Assembly (NCBI RefSeq): GCF_002153425.1 | Contig: NZ_KZ119600.1 | Coordinates: 1,843,103-1,907,102, forward strand | Length of the DNA stretch: 64,000 nt | Direction: 5' to 3' | DNA from: Litchfieldia alkalitelluris | Lineage (GTDB): Bacteria; Bacillota; Bacilli; Bacillales; Salisediminibacteriaceae | Part shown: positions 15,635-24,804 of the stretch, in pieces | Position numbering within the stretch: position 1 is the stretch's first letter | Layout: every line of letters starts with the position of its first letter | Notes under the pieces: generated by a model | Told to the model about the DNA's origin: nothing | Seen by the model: only the letters and a program-made list of their open reading frames with translations | Databases searched by the model: none | Program-made: the position numbers and the translations under genes

Positions 15635-16656
15635 GAAAAAAGCCGTTTCGAAATGATATGGAGCGATGCGAATGGCTAGAAAGGCTTCATTCTTTATTAT
15701 CAGAAGGATATAGTCTTTCTTATTCATTATTGATGTTAAAGGAATTCGAGACAGAATCAGGGAGGAGGTGGTGTGAATCAGTATATGATGCCCTTCAGTC
15801 AGGAGAAGAATTTATTTATCCTTTAAGGGAAGGTGGATTTTCTAAAGAGGTAATAAATTGCATATTTCTTGCTGACAAGTATGGGGATTTAAGAGAGGGG
15901 TTGATCCAGGGGGCTTTAATACTAAAGAAAAAATATGAGTTGTCACAAAAAGGACGCAAAATGCTAAGTTACCCTATCTTTTTGTTTTTTGGTTTACTAA
16001 TTATGATTGGGATTATGTCAGAAGGAGTTTTTCCACATTTTACTATGTTTTTTGATTCTATGGGACAGGACTTACCGTGGCTGACAAAGCTGGTTGTTTC
16101 ATTATTATCTTTTTTTCAGCTACCAGTCCTATTGTTAATTTTCACCATAGTCTTAGGTGTAATCATCTGGTTTCGACGTAAAACTTTAAATGAACAATTG
16201 ACGTTACTGTTAAAACTACCAATTTTACGCTCTGTTACTAAGTCATTCTTAACCTACTATTTTGCCTCACAATTAGCTCCGTTATTAGAAAACGGTTTTT
16301 CTCTCCATCAATCATTACTAATATTAAAGGAGCACTCCCAAATATCATTCTTTCAAAATGAAGCAGATGCAATCTCTAACGACCTAAGGAATGGTTTCCT
16401 TTTGTCAGAGAGCATCCGAAATCGTCCTTATTATGAAGTGCAGCTAGCTTCAGTCATTGCTTTTGGTGAGGCGAAAGGCAGTGTTGGGAAAGAATTAGAA
16501 AGGTTTTCAAACATATTATTCAATCGTTTTTACGAGAAGCTTCAGAAATTACTCTCAGTTTCTCAACCAGTGTTAATAGGTGGAATTGGATTTATAGTCA
16601 TGGTGTTGTTTCTATCAATGATGCTACCAATCTTTAATATCGTAGACGGTTGGTAA
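15631..16656 (+). CDS. comGB: ComGB, pseudopilus inner-membrane platform protein
   Basis: A 341-residue GspF/PilC-family polytopic membrane protein, the platform for ComGC pseudopilin assembly. It shows the duplicated GspF layout: cytoplasmic part, membrane pair around 110-185 (including YPIFLFFGLLIMIGIMSEG), a second helical domain, and a final C-terminal segment (QPVLIGGIGFIVMVLFLSMM). GTG start at 15631 with GGGAGGAG ten bases before. Unlike B. subtilis, comGC does not follow directly: 359 bases with an opposing gene lie between. Confidence 0.93.
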   Translation: MRKKPFRNDMERCEWLERLHSLLSEGYSLSYSLLMLKEFETESGRRWCESVYDALQSGEEFIYPLREGGFSKEVINCIFLADKYGDLREGLIQGALILKKKYELSQKGRKMLSYPIFLFFGLLIMIGIMSEGVFPHFTMFFDSMGQDLPWLTKLVVSLLSFFQLPVLLLIFTIVLGVIIWFRRKTLNEQLTLLLKLPILRSVTKSFLTYYFASQLAPLLENGFSLHQSLLILKEHSQISFFQNEADAISNDLRNGFLLSESIRNRPYYEVQLASVIAFGEAKGSVGKELERFSNILFNRFYEKLQKLLSVSQPVLIGGIGFIVMVLFLSMMLPIFNIVDGW

Positions 16657-16657
16657 A

Positions 16658-16692
16658 AACAAAAAGAAAACTCCCCTCATTGCATGGGGAGT
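16658..16692 (-). terminator. minus-strand terminator between comGB and comGC
   Basis: CTCCCC / GGGGAG stem extended by CAT / ATG (16671-16691), followed on the minus strand by a T-rich tail. It ends the small antisense-oriented gene and lies right at the end of comGB. Confidence 0.75.
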
Positions 16693-16711
16693 GGAATAAC
16701 ATAATTGGTGT

Positions 16712-16867
16712 TTAATTGTCTGATTCTACCGTTATTCCTTGCTGGCTTATTTGTTTGTAACTGATCCAGCGCAATAAATAGTGCTCTTCACTGGTAAGGT
16801 CTCTACCTAACCCTTCGTAGAATTCATCTTTCAGTAGTTTATAAAGCTGCTGATCTACCAACAACAT
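16712..16867 (-). CDS. small protein of unknown function, encoded within the comG cluster on the opposite strand
   Basis: A 51-codon frame (MLLVDQQLYKLL at the start, GITVESDN at the end) absent from long-ORF lists. It has AAGGAGGA directly before ATG 16867; TTG 16861 would have better spacing. A -10 TATAAT (plus 16906-16911) with a weak GTGTCA -35 at 18 bases lies upstream, and a hairpin terminator lies downstream, so it is a complete transcription unit. The protein is soluble and mostly helical, with no family I recognise. Confidence 0.62.
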   Translation of the reverse strand: MLLVDQQLYKLLKDEFYEGLGRDLTSEEHYLLRWISYKQISQQGITVESDN

Positions 16868-17015
16868 TCCTCCTTAAGAGACTTCTATGTAGAGTACATA
16901 ACATCATTATAACGAAATTCACAAAGATATGACACTATTTTTTCATTTTTATAACACTAGAAAGCTGTGGTGTAAGAATTATCAATAAAAATATCAAAAT
17001 AAAGGAGTGGTTGAA

Positions 17016-17330
17016 GTGAATAGAATCAAGAAGTTTTTCAAGAAGGAAAAGGGATTTACTTTAATAGAAATGATGATTGTCTTAGTCATCATATCCATAT
17101 TACTCTTAATTGCAATTCCAAATCTCACAAAAAACCAAGAGATGGCAGAAACGAAAGGGTGCGAGGCAACGAAGGAACTTATTAAGGCCCAAGTTGCAGC
17201 TTATGAAATCGATAAAGGAAAAAAGTTAGTTTCCTTAGAGGAGTTAATGAGCGAAGGTTATGTGGATAGAATTAGTTGCCCAGGATCTGATGTAGATTTA
17301 ACTTTGGAAAGCTTGAAGAAAAATAACTAG
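17016..17330 (+). CDS. comGC: ComGC, major competence pseudopilin
   Basis: A 104-residue type IV pilin-like protein, the main subunit of the competence pseudopilus. The class 1 prepilin cleavage site is KKEKG|FTLIEMMIVLVIIS, giving a mature protein that starts with Phe and has Glu at position 5; ComC peptidase would cut it. Two Cys residues after the helix (KGCEATK and ISCPGS) allow the intramolecular disulfide known in ComGC. GTG 17016 is chosen since AAAGGAG at 17001-17007 serves as ribosome binding site. The gene follows a 359-base gap and probably needs its own promoter. Confidence 0.95.
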   Translation: MNRIKKFFKKEKGFTLIEMMIVLVIISILLLIAIPNLTKNQEMAETKGCEATKELIKAQVAAYEIDKGKKLVSLEELMSEGYVDRISCPGSDVDLTLESLKKNN

Positions 17331-17342
17331 GAGATTGATGTG

Positions 17343-17786
17343 ATGAATAAGAGGTTTAATCAAATGGGCTATACTCTCTTAGAAACTATTATAGTTATGT
17401 CACTTCTTTCGACGATCCTCCTCATCACCTTTCCGTTGTTAACAAGGGATACAGTGAATAATCAACCAGCATTCTTTTTTGAGCAACTTGAGAAGGATTT
17501 GTATGAAGCGCAAATGCTTTCCATGACAGATGGACTTCAAATAAGGGTGTTTTTTAACCAAGCTGCTGGAGAGTACACCATTCGTGATGGAACCAATATT
17601 ATAGAAAAGAGAATAATGCCTAAAGGGATGAATGTCTTTAGTGGAACTTTAGATTTTCGTAATATAAGGTTCATTCCAAACGGACGGATATGGGCTTCAG
17701 GTACAATCAATTTTATCTACAAGGGTCGATCATACATGTTGGTCTTTCAGTTTTTGAGGGGGAGATTCTATGTTCAGGAGTTCTGA
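17343..17786 (+). CDS. comGD: ComGD, minor pseudopilin
   Basis: A 147-residue minor pseudopilin. Prepilin site QMG|YTLLETIIVMSLLSTIL with the conserved Glu five residues after the cut. The C-terminal part is beta-rich and ends FVQEF. TAGGAGA lies nine bases before ATG 17343; the GTG three bases earlier is an alternative. The end overlaps comGE by 17 bases, as is usual in comG operons. Confidence 0.92.
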   Translation: MNKRFNQMGYTLLETIIVMSLLSTILLITFPLLTRDTVNNQPAFFFEQLEKDLYEAQMLSMTDGLQIRVFFNQAAGEYTIRDGTNIIEKRIMPKGMNVFSGTLDFRNIRFIPNGRIWASGTINFIYKGRSYMLVFQFLRGRFYVQEF

Positions 17787-18096
17787 CGGCTTTTCCTTTA
17801 TTGAGGTGATCATTGCTCTCTTTATTTTTTCAGTAGTTGCAGGGACACTTCTCCCTGCAATCATTACTGTACAGCAGGAACGGTTTTCCGTGAGGCAAGA
17901 ACGTTACGCGGAAGAATTAATAAACCAAATCGTGTATGACTTTCAAAAAGAGAAAGGAGTAGAGATAGTCAATTACCAAAATACGACCTATATAATCCAC
18001 CGTTATGTTGCAGGTGATAATCGAAAGTACTGTGTAAATTGGGAGGGGAAGAATGGGAGGGAATATGAAAGATGCTTACTAGGAAAAAGAGAGTAA
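17770..18096 (+). CDS. comGE: ComGE, minor pseudopilin
   Basis: A 108-residue protein with a prepilin-type N-terminus, SDG|FSFIEVIIALFIFSVVAG. The conserved Glu is at position 5 of the mature form. The rest is short and charged, ending YERCLLGKRE. GAGGGGGAG within the end of comGD supplies the ribosome binding site. It overlaps comGD by 17 bases and comGF by 25. Minor pseudopilins GD, GE, GF and GG are thought to prime the ComGC fibre. Confidence 0.9.
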   Translation: MFRSSDGFSFIEVIIALFIFSVVAGTLLPAIITVQQERFSVRQERYAEELINQIVYDFQKEKGVEIVNYQNTTYIIHRYVAGDNRKYCVNWEGKNGREYERCLLGKRE

Positions 18097-18575
18097 AGGG
18101 AATTCCAAGCTTACTTCTACTACATAAAAATGAGCAAGGCATGACATTACTGGAAGTGCTAGTAAGTATTTTGGTACTTTTGATTATCGTTTCTACCTTT
18201 CCGGTTTTTATATCAACTGCATCTGTTGAGAAAACAGAAAAGCTACATCATGAAGAAATGGTCATTTTCTTTTCACAGCTACAACTTGATTTTAGGAAAA
18301 GCCCAGTATTCTGGACAAATGATAGTAATACTATTTTATTTTTTGAACGGGAAGAAGACGGGGCGACAATTCGATATGAATTATATCAAGACAAAATTAG
18401 AAGAAGGGTGGATCTCGAAGGACATGAAGTTTTTTTGCAAAGAGTAAAGAGGATGGAGGTAGATGTAAGAAGGTATGGCGTGGTGATAAAAATTTCAGGG
18501 GTAGGGGGAGGAATATATACAAAGATTTTAACTCACCCCAATAGTAGGTGGGGGAATGGAGATGCAGGTAAATAA
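18072..18575 (+). CDS. comGF: ComGF, minor pseudopilin-like protein
   Basis: A 167-residue protein with a 22-residue basic leader and a prepilin-type sequence EQG|MTLLEVLVSILVLLIIVS. The C-terminal region includes FFEREEDGATIRYELY, close to the ComGF family pattern. It starts within comGE and ends 20 bases into comGG, in keeping with tight translational coupling. Role: periplasm-side component needed for DNA binding and pseudopilus formation. Confidence 0.9.
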   Translation: MLTRKKRVKGIPSLLLLHKNEQGMTLLEVLVSILVLLIIVSTFPVFISTASVEKTEKLHHEEMVIFFSQLQLDFRKSPVFWTNDSNTILFFEREEDGATIRYELYQDKIRRRVDLEGHEVFLQRVKRMEVDVRRYGVVIKISGVGGGIYTKILTHPNSRWGNGDAGK

Positions 18576-18960
18576 TCAAAAGGGTGTAGCATTATTAATT
18601 TCCATTTTTATATTATTTTTCTTATCGGGCATCTTTCTTCATTATTTATCATTGTATGAAAGTGAAAAACGTTTTATGGAATTGGAGCAGGAGTGGAATA
18701 CGTTTGATAACCTTTTACTAACGGCAATCGATGACATCATGGTGATAAAGAAGAGTCAGTCCGTTGACTTTTTATCTGCAGGTAAGTTTGAATATGAAAC
18801 TGGAAAGGCGACGTTTCAAATAACAGTAGAGGAAACTGGAGAATTTATTTTTATTGAGGTCACGACTCCAAAGGGGAAAATACGGAGAGGACGGTTTTTC
18901 CATCATCATGAGACGGGGGAAATAACTGGCTGGGCGGAAGGTCGGAATTATGAGCAGTAG
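18556..18960 (+). CDS. comGG: ComGG, minor pseudopilin-like protein
   Basis: A 134-residue protein with an N-terminal membrane helix (GVALLISIFILFFLSGIF) after a short leader (NNQKG). It lacks the usual Glu at position 5, as ComGG proteins generally do. The rest is hydrophilic with beta-type segments. The start may be ATG 18556 or ATG 18562; the latter is better spaced from GGTGGGGG. It ends the comG block, about 70 bases before yqzE. Confidence 0.85.
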   Translation: MEMQVNNQKGVALLISIFILFFLSGIFLHYLSLYESEKRFMELEQEWNTFDNLLLTAIDDIMVIKKSQSVDFLSAGKFEYETGKATFQITVEETGEFIFIEVTTPKGKIRRGRFFHHHETGEITGWAEGRNYEQ

Positions 18961-19033
18961 GGCAAGGTATAAGTCTATCTATTTCTGGTAATTCTATATG
19001 ATATAGTAGTATGCAGTAAGGTGAGTGTTTACG

Positions 19034-19216
19034 ATGAAAACCAATGACTATGTTAAATTTATGACACAGCAGTTTGTTACTTACGCACAACAGCCGAAGG
19101 AAGAGCGGAGAGCGAAACGGGAGGAGAAGAAGGCTTATCGTGCCCCAAGGTCTTACAGGCTATTTGGCTTAATTCCATTTGCCGTATCCCAAACTTTCCG
19201 TCAGTTTAAAAAATGA
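19034..19216 (+). CDS. yqzE: YqzE family small protein
   Basis: A 60-residue basic protein matching YqzE (MKTNDYVKFMTQQFVTYAQQPKEERR). It normally follows comGG and is transcribed with or near the ComK-controlled operon; its function is unknown. AAGGTGAG lies about nine bases before ATG 19034, so the GTG at 19025 is not needed. It ends before a strong terminator. Confidence 0.9.
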   Translation: MKTNDYVKFMTQQFVTYAQQPKEERRAKREEKKAYRAPRSYRLFGLIPFAVSQTFRQFKK

Positions 19217-19241
19217 GTAACTCACCATAATGGCGAATTAA

Positions 19242-19277
19242 TAAAACCGTACCGAAATGATATCGGTACGGTTTTTC
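19242..19277. terminator. bidirectional terminator between yqzE and yqhG
   Basis: Perfect 13-base arms AAAACCGTACCGA / TCGGTACGGTTTT with a seven-base loop and T/A tracts on both sides, between convergent genes. Confidence 0.92.
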
Positions 19278-19312
19278 CCCTTTGCTCTATAATTGTTTGA
19301 TGGAGGATTAAA

Positions 19313-20122
19313 TTAATTCATTGTTTGAGCGGCAGGATGCTCAGCAAAGTAAAAGAGTCCACCGTTAATAATTGAAATTTGGATAGAAGGCTCATATTGT
19401 GATTTTATTGCTTCCTTCTCAAACTGATAGGTTTCGCTTTGATCTTCTTCCTGTCCTTCATAAAAAGATTCGAGTAGCTCCTCGTCCTTCTTCCAACGCT
19501 TGATCGCATCATCTGCCCATGTATGATCTTTTTGCTCTAAATCTTCTATCAGCATCCTTCTAATCCGTTCAATACCAGATTCAGGCTTAATAATAGGTGT
19601 CATGGTAAAACAATAATTTGGTATTTGTTCTTGAAAACTTTTGTGTTTAATCGTGTCATAAAAGTCTTCAATTACTTCGCCAGTAATTAGGCTAAGGCCG
19701 ATGGAGAAAAAGTGGTCCTTTTTGTGATCACAGCAATAAGAGACACTACCATTAAGTACTAGCCACGGCTTCATTGGTTGCGTTGAGCCTTGAGGTGACG
19801 TGGTTTCGTAAAGAAGGGAGTGCTTTCCTAAAGATTTGGCTGTATTAAAAATTTGATGGAGCCTTGGAGAACCAAAATGAATTTTTTCTCCTTTTAAATC
19901 CTCAGGAGCCTTCTTTGAATCAGTTATTAATGTTAAGGACATAGGGTTAGGTTTTGCACCCATATTTTCAATATAGTGCCAGTAAAATGGTCGATTCATT
20001 AATGCTTTATCCATATCGATAGACAACTGCACATGTAGATGACTATCAGTTTCTTCTATTATCTCACTATCATTTTCTATAAAGAACTCTTTCAAATATT
20101 GATGGATCTCAGCTTGTTCCAT
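19313..20122 (-). CDS. yqhG: YqhG family protein
   Basis: A 269-residue soluble protein, identified as YqhG by its N-terminus (QYLKEFFIENDSEI) and its place next to the yqhH helicase gene. It has a strongly acidic C-terminal third. The family is found only in Bacillaceae-type genomes and has no known activity. AAAGGAGAC precedes ATG 20122. It starts 15 bases after the yqhH stop, so the two form a minus-strand operon transcribed away from the glycine riboswitch. Confidence 0.88.
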   Translation of the reverse strand: MEQAEIHQYLKEFFIENDSEIIEETDSHLHVQLSIDMDKALMNRPFYWHYIENMGAKPNPMSLTLITDSKKAPEDLKGEKIHFGSPRLHQIFNTAKSLGKHSLLYETTSPQGSTQPMKPWLVLNGSVSYCCDHKKDHFFSIGLSLITGEVIEDFYDTIKHKSFQEQIPNYCFTMTPIIKPESGIERIRRMLIEDLEQKDHTWADDAIKRWKKDEELLESFYEGQEEDQSETYQFEKEAIKSQYEPSIQISIINGGLFYFAEHPAAQTMN

Positions 20123-20137
20123 TGGAAAGTCTCCTTT

Positions 20138-21773
20138 CTAACGAGCGAGAATTGAGGTGAGATTATCCATTTTTACCCGTATTTCCCCTTCTGATTCAGA
20201 ATTGAGAAGGATATTTGAAACATGATCTTCCACTTGATTATCAGAAAGCTTCTCAAGTATGTCATCCAATTCTCCAATAATCCCTTCGAATAATCCGATT
20301 TTTTTGTATAGTAGCTGGAGTATGTGATCTTCTACTGTTCCTTCTACAGCAAAATTATAGATTTTAACATCCTTTTCCTGTCCTAGACGGTGTATTCTTC
20401 CTATTCGTTGTTCAATTCTCATTGGGTTCCAAGGTAAGTCATAATTAATCATTTTGCTACAGAATTGTAGGTTAATTCCTTCTCCACCTGCTTCTGTTGC
20501 AATTAAAACTTGAGCGTGATCCTTAAATAGTTGCTTCATCCAATCCTTTTTACTCCGTTTAAAACCTCCACGGAAAGGCACAGCTTTAATTCCGTGTTGT
20601 GCAAGAAACCATTGCAAATAGAGCTGTGTTGCCCGATATTCTGTAAAAATGATCACTTTTTCATCTGATTCTTGTATAATGGATAAGGCTTTTTCAGCTT
20701 TTGAATTAGTCGTTACTTCATTTATTTGTTCTGCTATTTTATTTAATTCCTCAACGACCTCAGCTGATTCACCATATTGCTCCATCATATTTTTCAATGT
20801 CATATAAACAGCTTCGCGGCTGGAACACGCTTCTCTTTGCAAAGTGAGCGTTGTAAATCCAAGCCCTTTTCCTTCTATAGAATTTGCCCAACGATGCTTC
20901 ATTCCACTTACTAGGTCATAGAGCTTTCTTTCTTCAGGAGAAAAGGATACTTGTACTGTTTCCACAAGTCTTTTTGGCCAATCCATACTAGAGTCAGAGC
21001 GCCGATTCCTGATCATTACTTTTTGAATGAGTTGGTTTAACTGTTGGTGATTTTCTTCCTCTTTATATTTACTCTCAAAGCTAGACTCATCTCCTAAATG
21101 ACCAGGCTTTAGAAGTGAGATGAGATGGAATACTTCACTCAATCGATTTTGTACAGGAGTAGCAGTTAATAAGAGGCAAAACTTCTTCTTTAAGCTCTTT
21201 GCAAATTGATAGTTTTTTGTTTTTTTTATTTTTAAGTTTATGAGCCTCATCAATAATCACAAAATCATAATCAATATTTTGAATGACTGAAGCATGGGGT
21301 TCACGTTTAGCAGTGTCAATAGAAGTTACTGTCACATCCACATGTTCCCATGCTGGCTTCTTTCTCTGTTCTATTGCAGGTATGAAAAATTTCTCATTAA
21401 GCTCTCTACACCATTGTGTAACTAGGGAAGCAGGAACTAGAATTAATACTTTCTTTACAAGACCTCTTATCATATATTCTTTCAGTACTAATCCTGCTTC
21501 AATGGTTTTACCTAGACCAACTTCATCTGCCAGGATTGCTTTTCCGTTCATCTTCTCGATTACTGTCTGTGCAGTTTCATATTGGTGAGGGTAAATATTT
21601 AACTCAGGTAAGTGCTTTGGTGCTTCCAATCCATGAAAATCTTCAATTAACGTTCTCTTTCCAGCTTCTAAAGCCATTTTGTGTTTCGTCCAGTTACCCC
21701 AGCCTTTATTCGTTTCCAGGGAGTTACTAAATTGTTCCACCCATTCTTCATCAAAATGAATCTTTGGTATCAC
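20138..21773 (-). pseudogene. yqhH: YqhH SNF2-type helicase, frame interrupted at an A8 run
   Basis: Two overlapping frames together encode a full SNF2/RapA-type ATPase of about 544 residues (B. subtilis YqhH about 557). The first (21773 down to 21135) has motif I DEVGLGKT and the DEAH box IIDEAHKLKN. The second (about 21253 to 20138) has motif III LLTATPVQNRL and the helicase C domain with EAGGEGINLQ and QRIGRIHRLGQ. The break is an eight-A run (T8 at plus 21220-21227). With seven A's the protein reads through as DEAHKLKNKKTKNYQF, as expected for the family. No other defect is seen, so it may be a sequencing error, a recent mutation, or a slippage site that still yields some product. Confidence 0.85.
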
Positions 21774-22046
21774 CTTTGAATCTCCTTTCTTGAAAACGAA
21801 ATGTATCGTCTCAAAATAATATTTGGCTTACCGGCCGATTACCAAGGTGTTTCTACATTTTAAACATAAACACAGTGGATATTGTAAATAGTTGAACAAT
21901 ACTGATAAAAAAATCTTTATTGATTTTTAAATAAATGGTACGATAAAACTATCTTAAGGGATGATTGGTTGTTAGTATTGACGTATTTTTGAATTTTCAT
22001 TAATCCAATCTAATTTTTGGAAAATACAGATAGGCGAATGATGGTA

Positions 22047-22280
22047 AGGGGAGAGCTCGTTTATGGAGTAGATTTCGATTATACTCCAAGACGACGCCGA
22101 AGGAGCAAGCGATAAAACGTGAATCTCTCAGGCAAAAAGACTCTTGCTGGACGCACCTCTGGAAAGGACCCTGCAATAAGGGGACACCCATGGGGACACC
22201 TTCTTTAATTAGGAGGGAAACTCTCAGGTACTGAAGACAGAGACATGCTCATAACAGGGCACGTTTCTGTCTTTTTTTGT
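22047..22280 (+). promoter_or_regulatory. tandem glycine riboswitch with terminator, upstream of gcvT
   Basis: Two consecutive glycine aptamers are visible. Aptamer I has GCGCC-type core GACGCCGAAGGAGCAAGC and GAATCTCTCAGGC (22096-22132). Aptamer II has GGACGCACCTCTGGA, GGGGACACCT and AAACTCTCAGGTA (22151-22231). The expression platform is a hairpin AGACAGAGAC / GTTTCTGTCT (22235-22272) followed by T7. By the known mechanism, glycine binding disrupts this terminator and turns on the glycine cleavage genes. Confidence 0.95.
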
Positions 22281-22330
22281 GTTTTTACTACCAAATAATC
22301 ATCTTTTATATTATCCCGGAGGTGGAAACA

Positions 22331-23428
22331 TTGTCAGGTAATAAAACACCATTGTTTAATATCTATGAAAAGTATAATGGTAAAACAATTGATTTTGGCG
22401 GTTGGGATCTTCCAGTTCAATTTTCCAGTATTAAAGGGGAGCATGAAGCAGTTAGAACAAAGGCTGGACTATTTGATGTATCTCATATGGGGGAAATTGA
22501 GGTAACAGGCAAGGAGGCAGTATCTTATTTACAAAGGGTGCTGACTAATAATGTGGATAAATTGAAGGATAATGCGTGCCAATATCATGCTATGTGCTAT
22601 GAAAATGGTGGGACTGTAGACGATCTTGTACTCTATAAACGTGGAGAAGAGGATTTCCTACTCGTAGTAAATGCATCAAACACTGATAAAGATTATGAAT
22701 GGTTGCTAAAACACACGGAAGATTATGATGTTACGGTTAAGAATGTCTCTGAACAGTATGCTCAACTGGCTGTACAAGGACCTTTAGCTGAAAAAATTAC
22801 GCAAACCTTAACAGACCAAGATCTTTCTAACATTACATTCTTTAAATTCCGTGAGGGAGTCAAGGTTGCAGGGAAAGAAGTGTTGATCTCTAGAACAGGT
22901 TATACAGGGGAAGATGGTTTCGAAATTTATTGTAAACCTGAGGATGCTGTTCATTTGTGGGAAACCATTCTAGATGCGGGAGAATCAGACGGAATTGTAC
23001 CTTGTGGATTAGGTGCACGTGATACTTTGCGTTTTGAAGCGAGATTGGCCCTTTATGGTCAGGAACTATCAAAGGATATTAGCCCGTTGGAGGCAGGGAT
23101 TGGTTTTGCTGTAAAAACGGATAAGGAAGTCGATTTCATTGGAAAAGATGTATTGAAACAGCAGCGTGAAGAGGGTCCGCCGCGTAGGCTTGTTGGTATA
23201 GAAATGATTGATAAGGGAATTCCACGTACAGGTTATGAAGTATTCATAGACGGAGAAGAGGTAGGTTTTATTACTTCTGGCACACAGTCTCCCACATTAA
23301 AGAAAAATGTAGGCCTTGCCTTAGTAGATCAAAAATATAAAGCATTAGATACAGTAGTGGAAGTTCAAGTTAGGAAGAAACGTCTAAAAGCAAAAGTAGT
23401 TTCTACACCATTTTATAAAAGAGGCTAA
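22331..23428 (+). CDS. gcvT: aminomethyltransferase, glycine cleavage T protein
   Basis: A 365-residue T protein, transferring the aminomethyl group of lipoylated H protein to tetrahydrofolate with release of ammonia. Family motifs include [21 protein letters not shown] near the start, [11 protein letters not shown], and the conserved [14 protein letters not shown] in the middle. GGAGGTGG precedes TTG 22331, so the longer frame beginning inside the riboswitch terminator at 22277 is not used. First gene of the riboswitch-controlled gcvT-gcvPA-gcvPB operon. Confidence 0.96.
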   Translation: MSGNKTPLFNIYEKYNGKTIDFGGWDLPVQFSSIKGEHEAVRTKAGLFDVSHMGEIEVTGKEAVSYLQRVLTNNVDKLKDNACQYHAMCYENGGTVDDLVLYKRGEEDFLLVVNASNTDKDYEWLLKHTEDYDVTVKNVSEQYAQLAVQGPLAEKITQTLTDQDLSNITFFKFREGVKVAGKEVLISRTGYTGEDGFEIYCKPEDAVHLWETILDAGESDGIVPCGLGARDTLRFEARLALYGQELSKDISPLEAGIGFAVKTDKEVDFIGKDVLKQQREEGPPRRLVGIEMIDKGIPRTGYEVFIDGEEVGFITSGTQSPTLKKNVGLALVDQKYKALDTVVEVQVRKKRLKAKVVSTPFYKRG

Positions 23429-23460
23429 TGCATAAGCGACTAGCAAAGGGGGAAAAGAAA

Positions 23461-24804
23461 TTGAAATTTCGTTATTTACCTATGACTGAGCAAGATCAAA
23501 AACAAATGATGGATACCATCGGGATAAAGGAATTAGAAGAGCTTTTTCAAGATATTCCAAAGGAAATTCGATACGATGGTCGTTTGAATATTGAAGAAGC
23601 TTTAGATGAAACAAAGCTCGTAAAAGAAATGACACGTTTAGCTGAAACAAATATCAATGTTAAACAATACATGTCCTTTTTAGGAGCGGGTGTATATGAG
23701 CATTACATACCATCAGTAGTGAACCATATGCTCCTGAGATCAGAGTTCTATACAGCTTATACACCATATCAACCGGAGATTTCACAAGGTGAGTTGCAGG
23801 CTATCTTTGAATTCCAGACGATGATATCCGAGTTAACTGGAATGGATATTGCCAATTCATCTATGTATGACGGACCAACAGCTCTAGCTGAAGCAGCGAT
23901 GATGAGTGCTGGACAAACGAAAAAGAAAACGATACTTGTGTCAAAAACTGTTCACCCTGAGTCTAGGGAAGTATTAAAATCAAATGCAAAAGGCCAAAAT
24001 CTTCACGTTGTAGAAATAGATGAAAAAGACGGCGTGACAGATGTAGAAGATCTTAGTGCAAAATATAATGAAGATACTGCATGCGTGATTGTCCAGTATC
24101 CTAATTTCCTAGGTAATTTAGAAGATCTTGCTGCTATCGAAAAAATAGCACATCAAGGGAAGGGATTGTTTGTTGTATCATCTAATCCCCTCAGTTTAGG
24201 TGTATTAAAGCCTCCTGGTGAATTCGGGGCAGATGTCGTAGTGGGTGATGTGCAACCATTCGGTATACCAACACAGCTTGGTGGGCCACACTGCGGGTAT
24301 TTTGCTGTGACGAAAAAACTAATGAGGAAAGTTCCAGGTAGGTTAGTTGGGCAAACAACGGACGTAAATGGAAAACGTGGTTTTGTTTTAACATTGCAAG
24401 CAAGGGAACAACACATACGCCGAGATAAAGCTACAAGTAATATTTGCTCTAACCAAGCTCTCAACGCCCTAGGAGCAAGCATTGCTATGGCTGCTATCGG
24501 AAAGCGCGGTGTAAAGGATATGGCAACTCAGAATATCCAAAAAGCACATTATGCGAAGAACAAGCTGAAGGAAAAGGGAGTGGAAATTGTTTATGATCAG
24601 CCATTCTTTAATGAATTCGTTGTTCGACTACCTAAGCCGATCGAAGAAGTGAATAAAGAATTACTAAACCACAAAATACTTGGTGGCTTTGACCTTTCCC
24701 GTCATTATTCAGATAAAGAAAATATGATGCTTATTGCAGTTACAGAATTGAGAACGAAAGAAGAAATTGATGAATTTGCATCTGTATTGGGGGGAATAAA
24801 ATGA
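23461..24804 (+). CDS. gcvPA: glycine dehydrogenase (decarboxylating), P protein subunit 1
   Basis: A 447-residue alpha subunit of the split P protein, which decarboxylates glycine and passes aminomethyl to the H protein. Motifs: [31 protein letters not shown], and [10 protein letters not shown]. The PLP lysine is on the partner subunit. TTG 23461 follows AAAGGGGGA by seven bases; the upstream ATG 23428 overlaps the gcvT stop and has no ribosome binding site. The stop overlaps the gcvPB start by four bases. Confidence 0.95.
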   Translation: MKFRYLPMTEQDQKQMMDTIGIKELEELFQDIPKEIRYDGRLNIEEALDETKLVKEMTRLAETNINVKQYMSFLGAGVYEHYIPSVVNHMLLRSEFYTAYTPYQPEISQGELQAIFEFQTMISELTGMDIANSSMYDGPTALAEAAMMSAGQTKKKTILVSKTVHPESREVLKSNAKGQNLHVVEIDEKDGVTDVEDLSAKYNEDTACVIVQYPNFLGNLEDLAAIEKIAHQGKGLFVVSSNPLSLGVLKPPGEFGADVVVGDVQPFGIPTQLGGPHCGYFAVTKKLMRKVPGRLVGQTTDVNGKRGFVLTLQAREQHIRRDKATSNICSNQALNALGASIAMAAIGKRGVKDMATQNIQKAHYAKNKLKEKGVEIVYDQPFFNEFVVRLPKPIEEVNKELLNHKILGGFDLSRHYSDKENMMLIAVTELRTKEEIDEFASVLGGIK

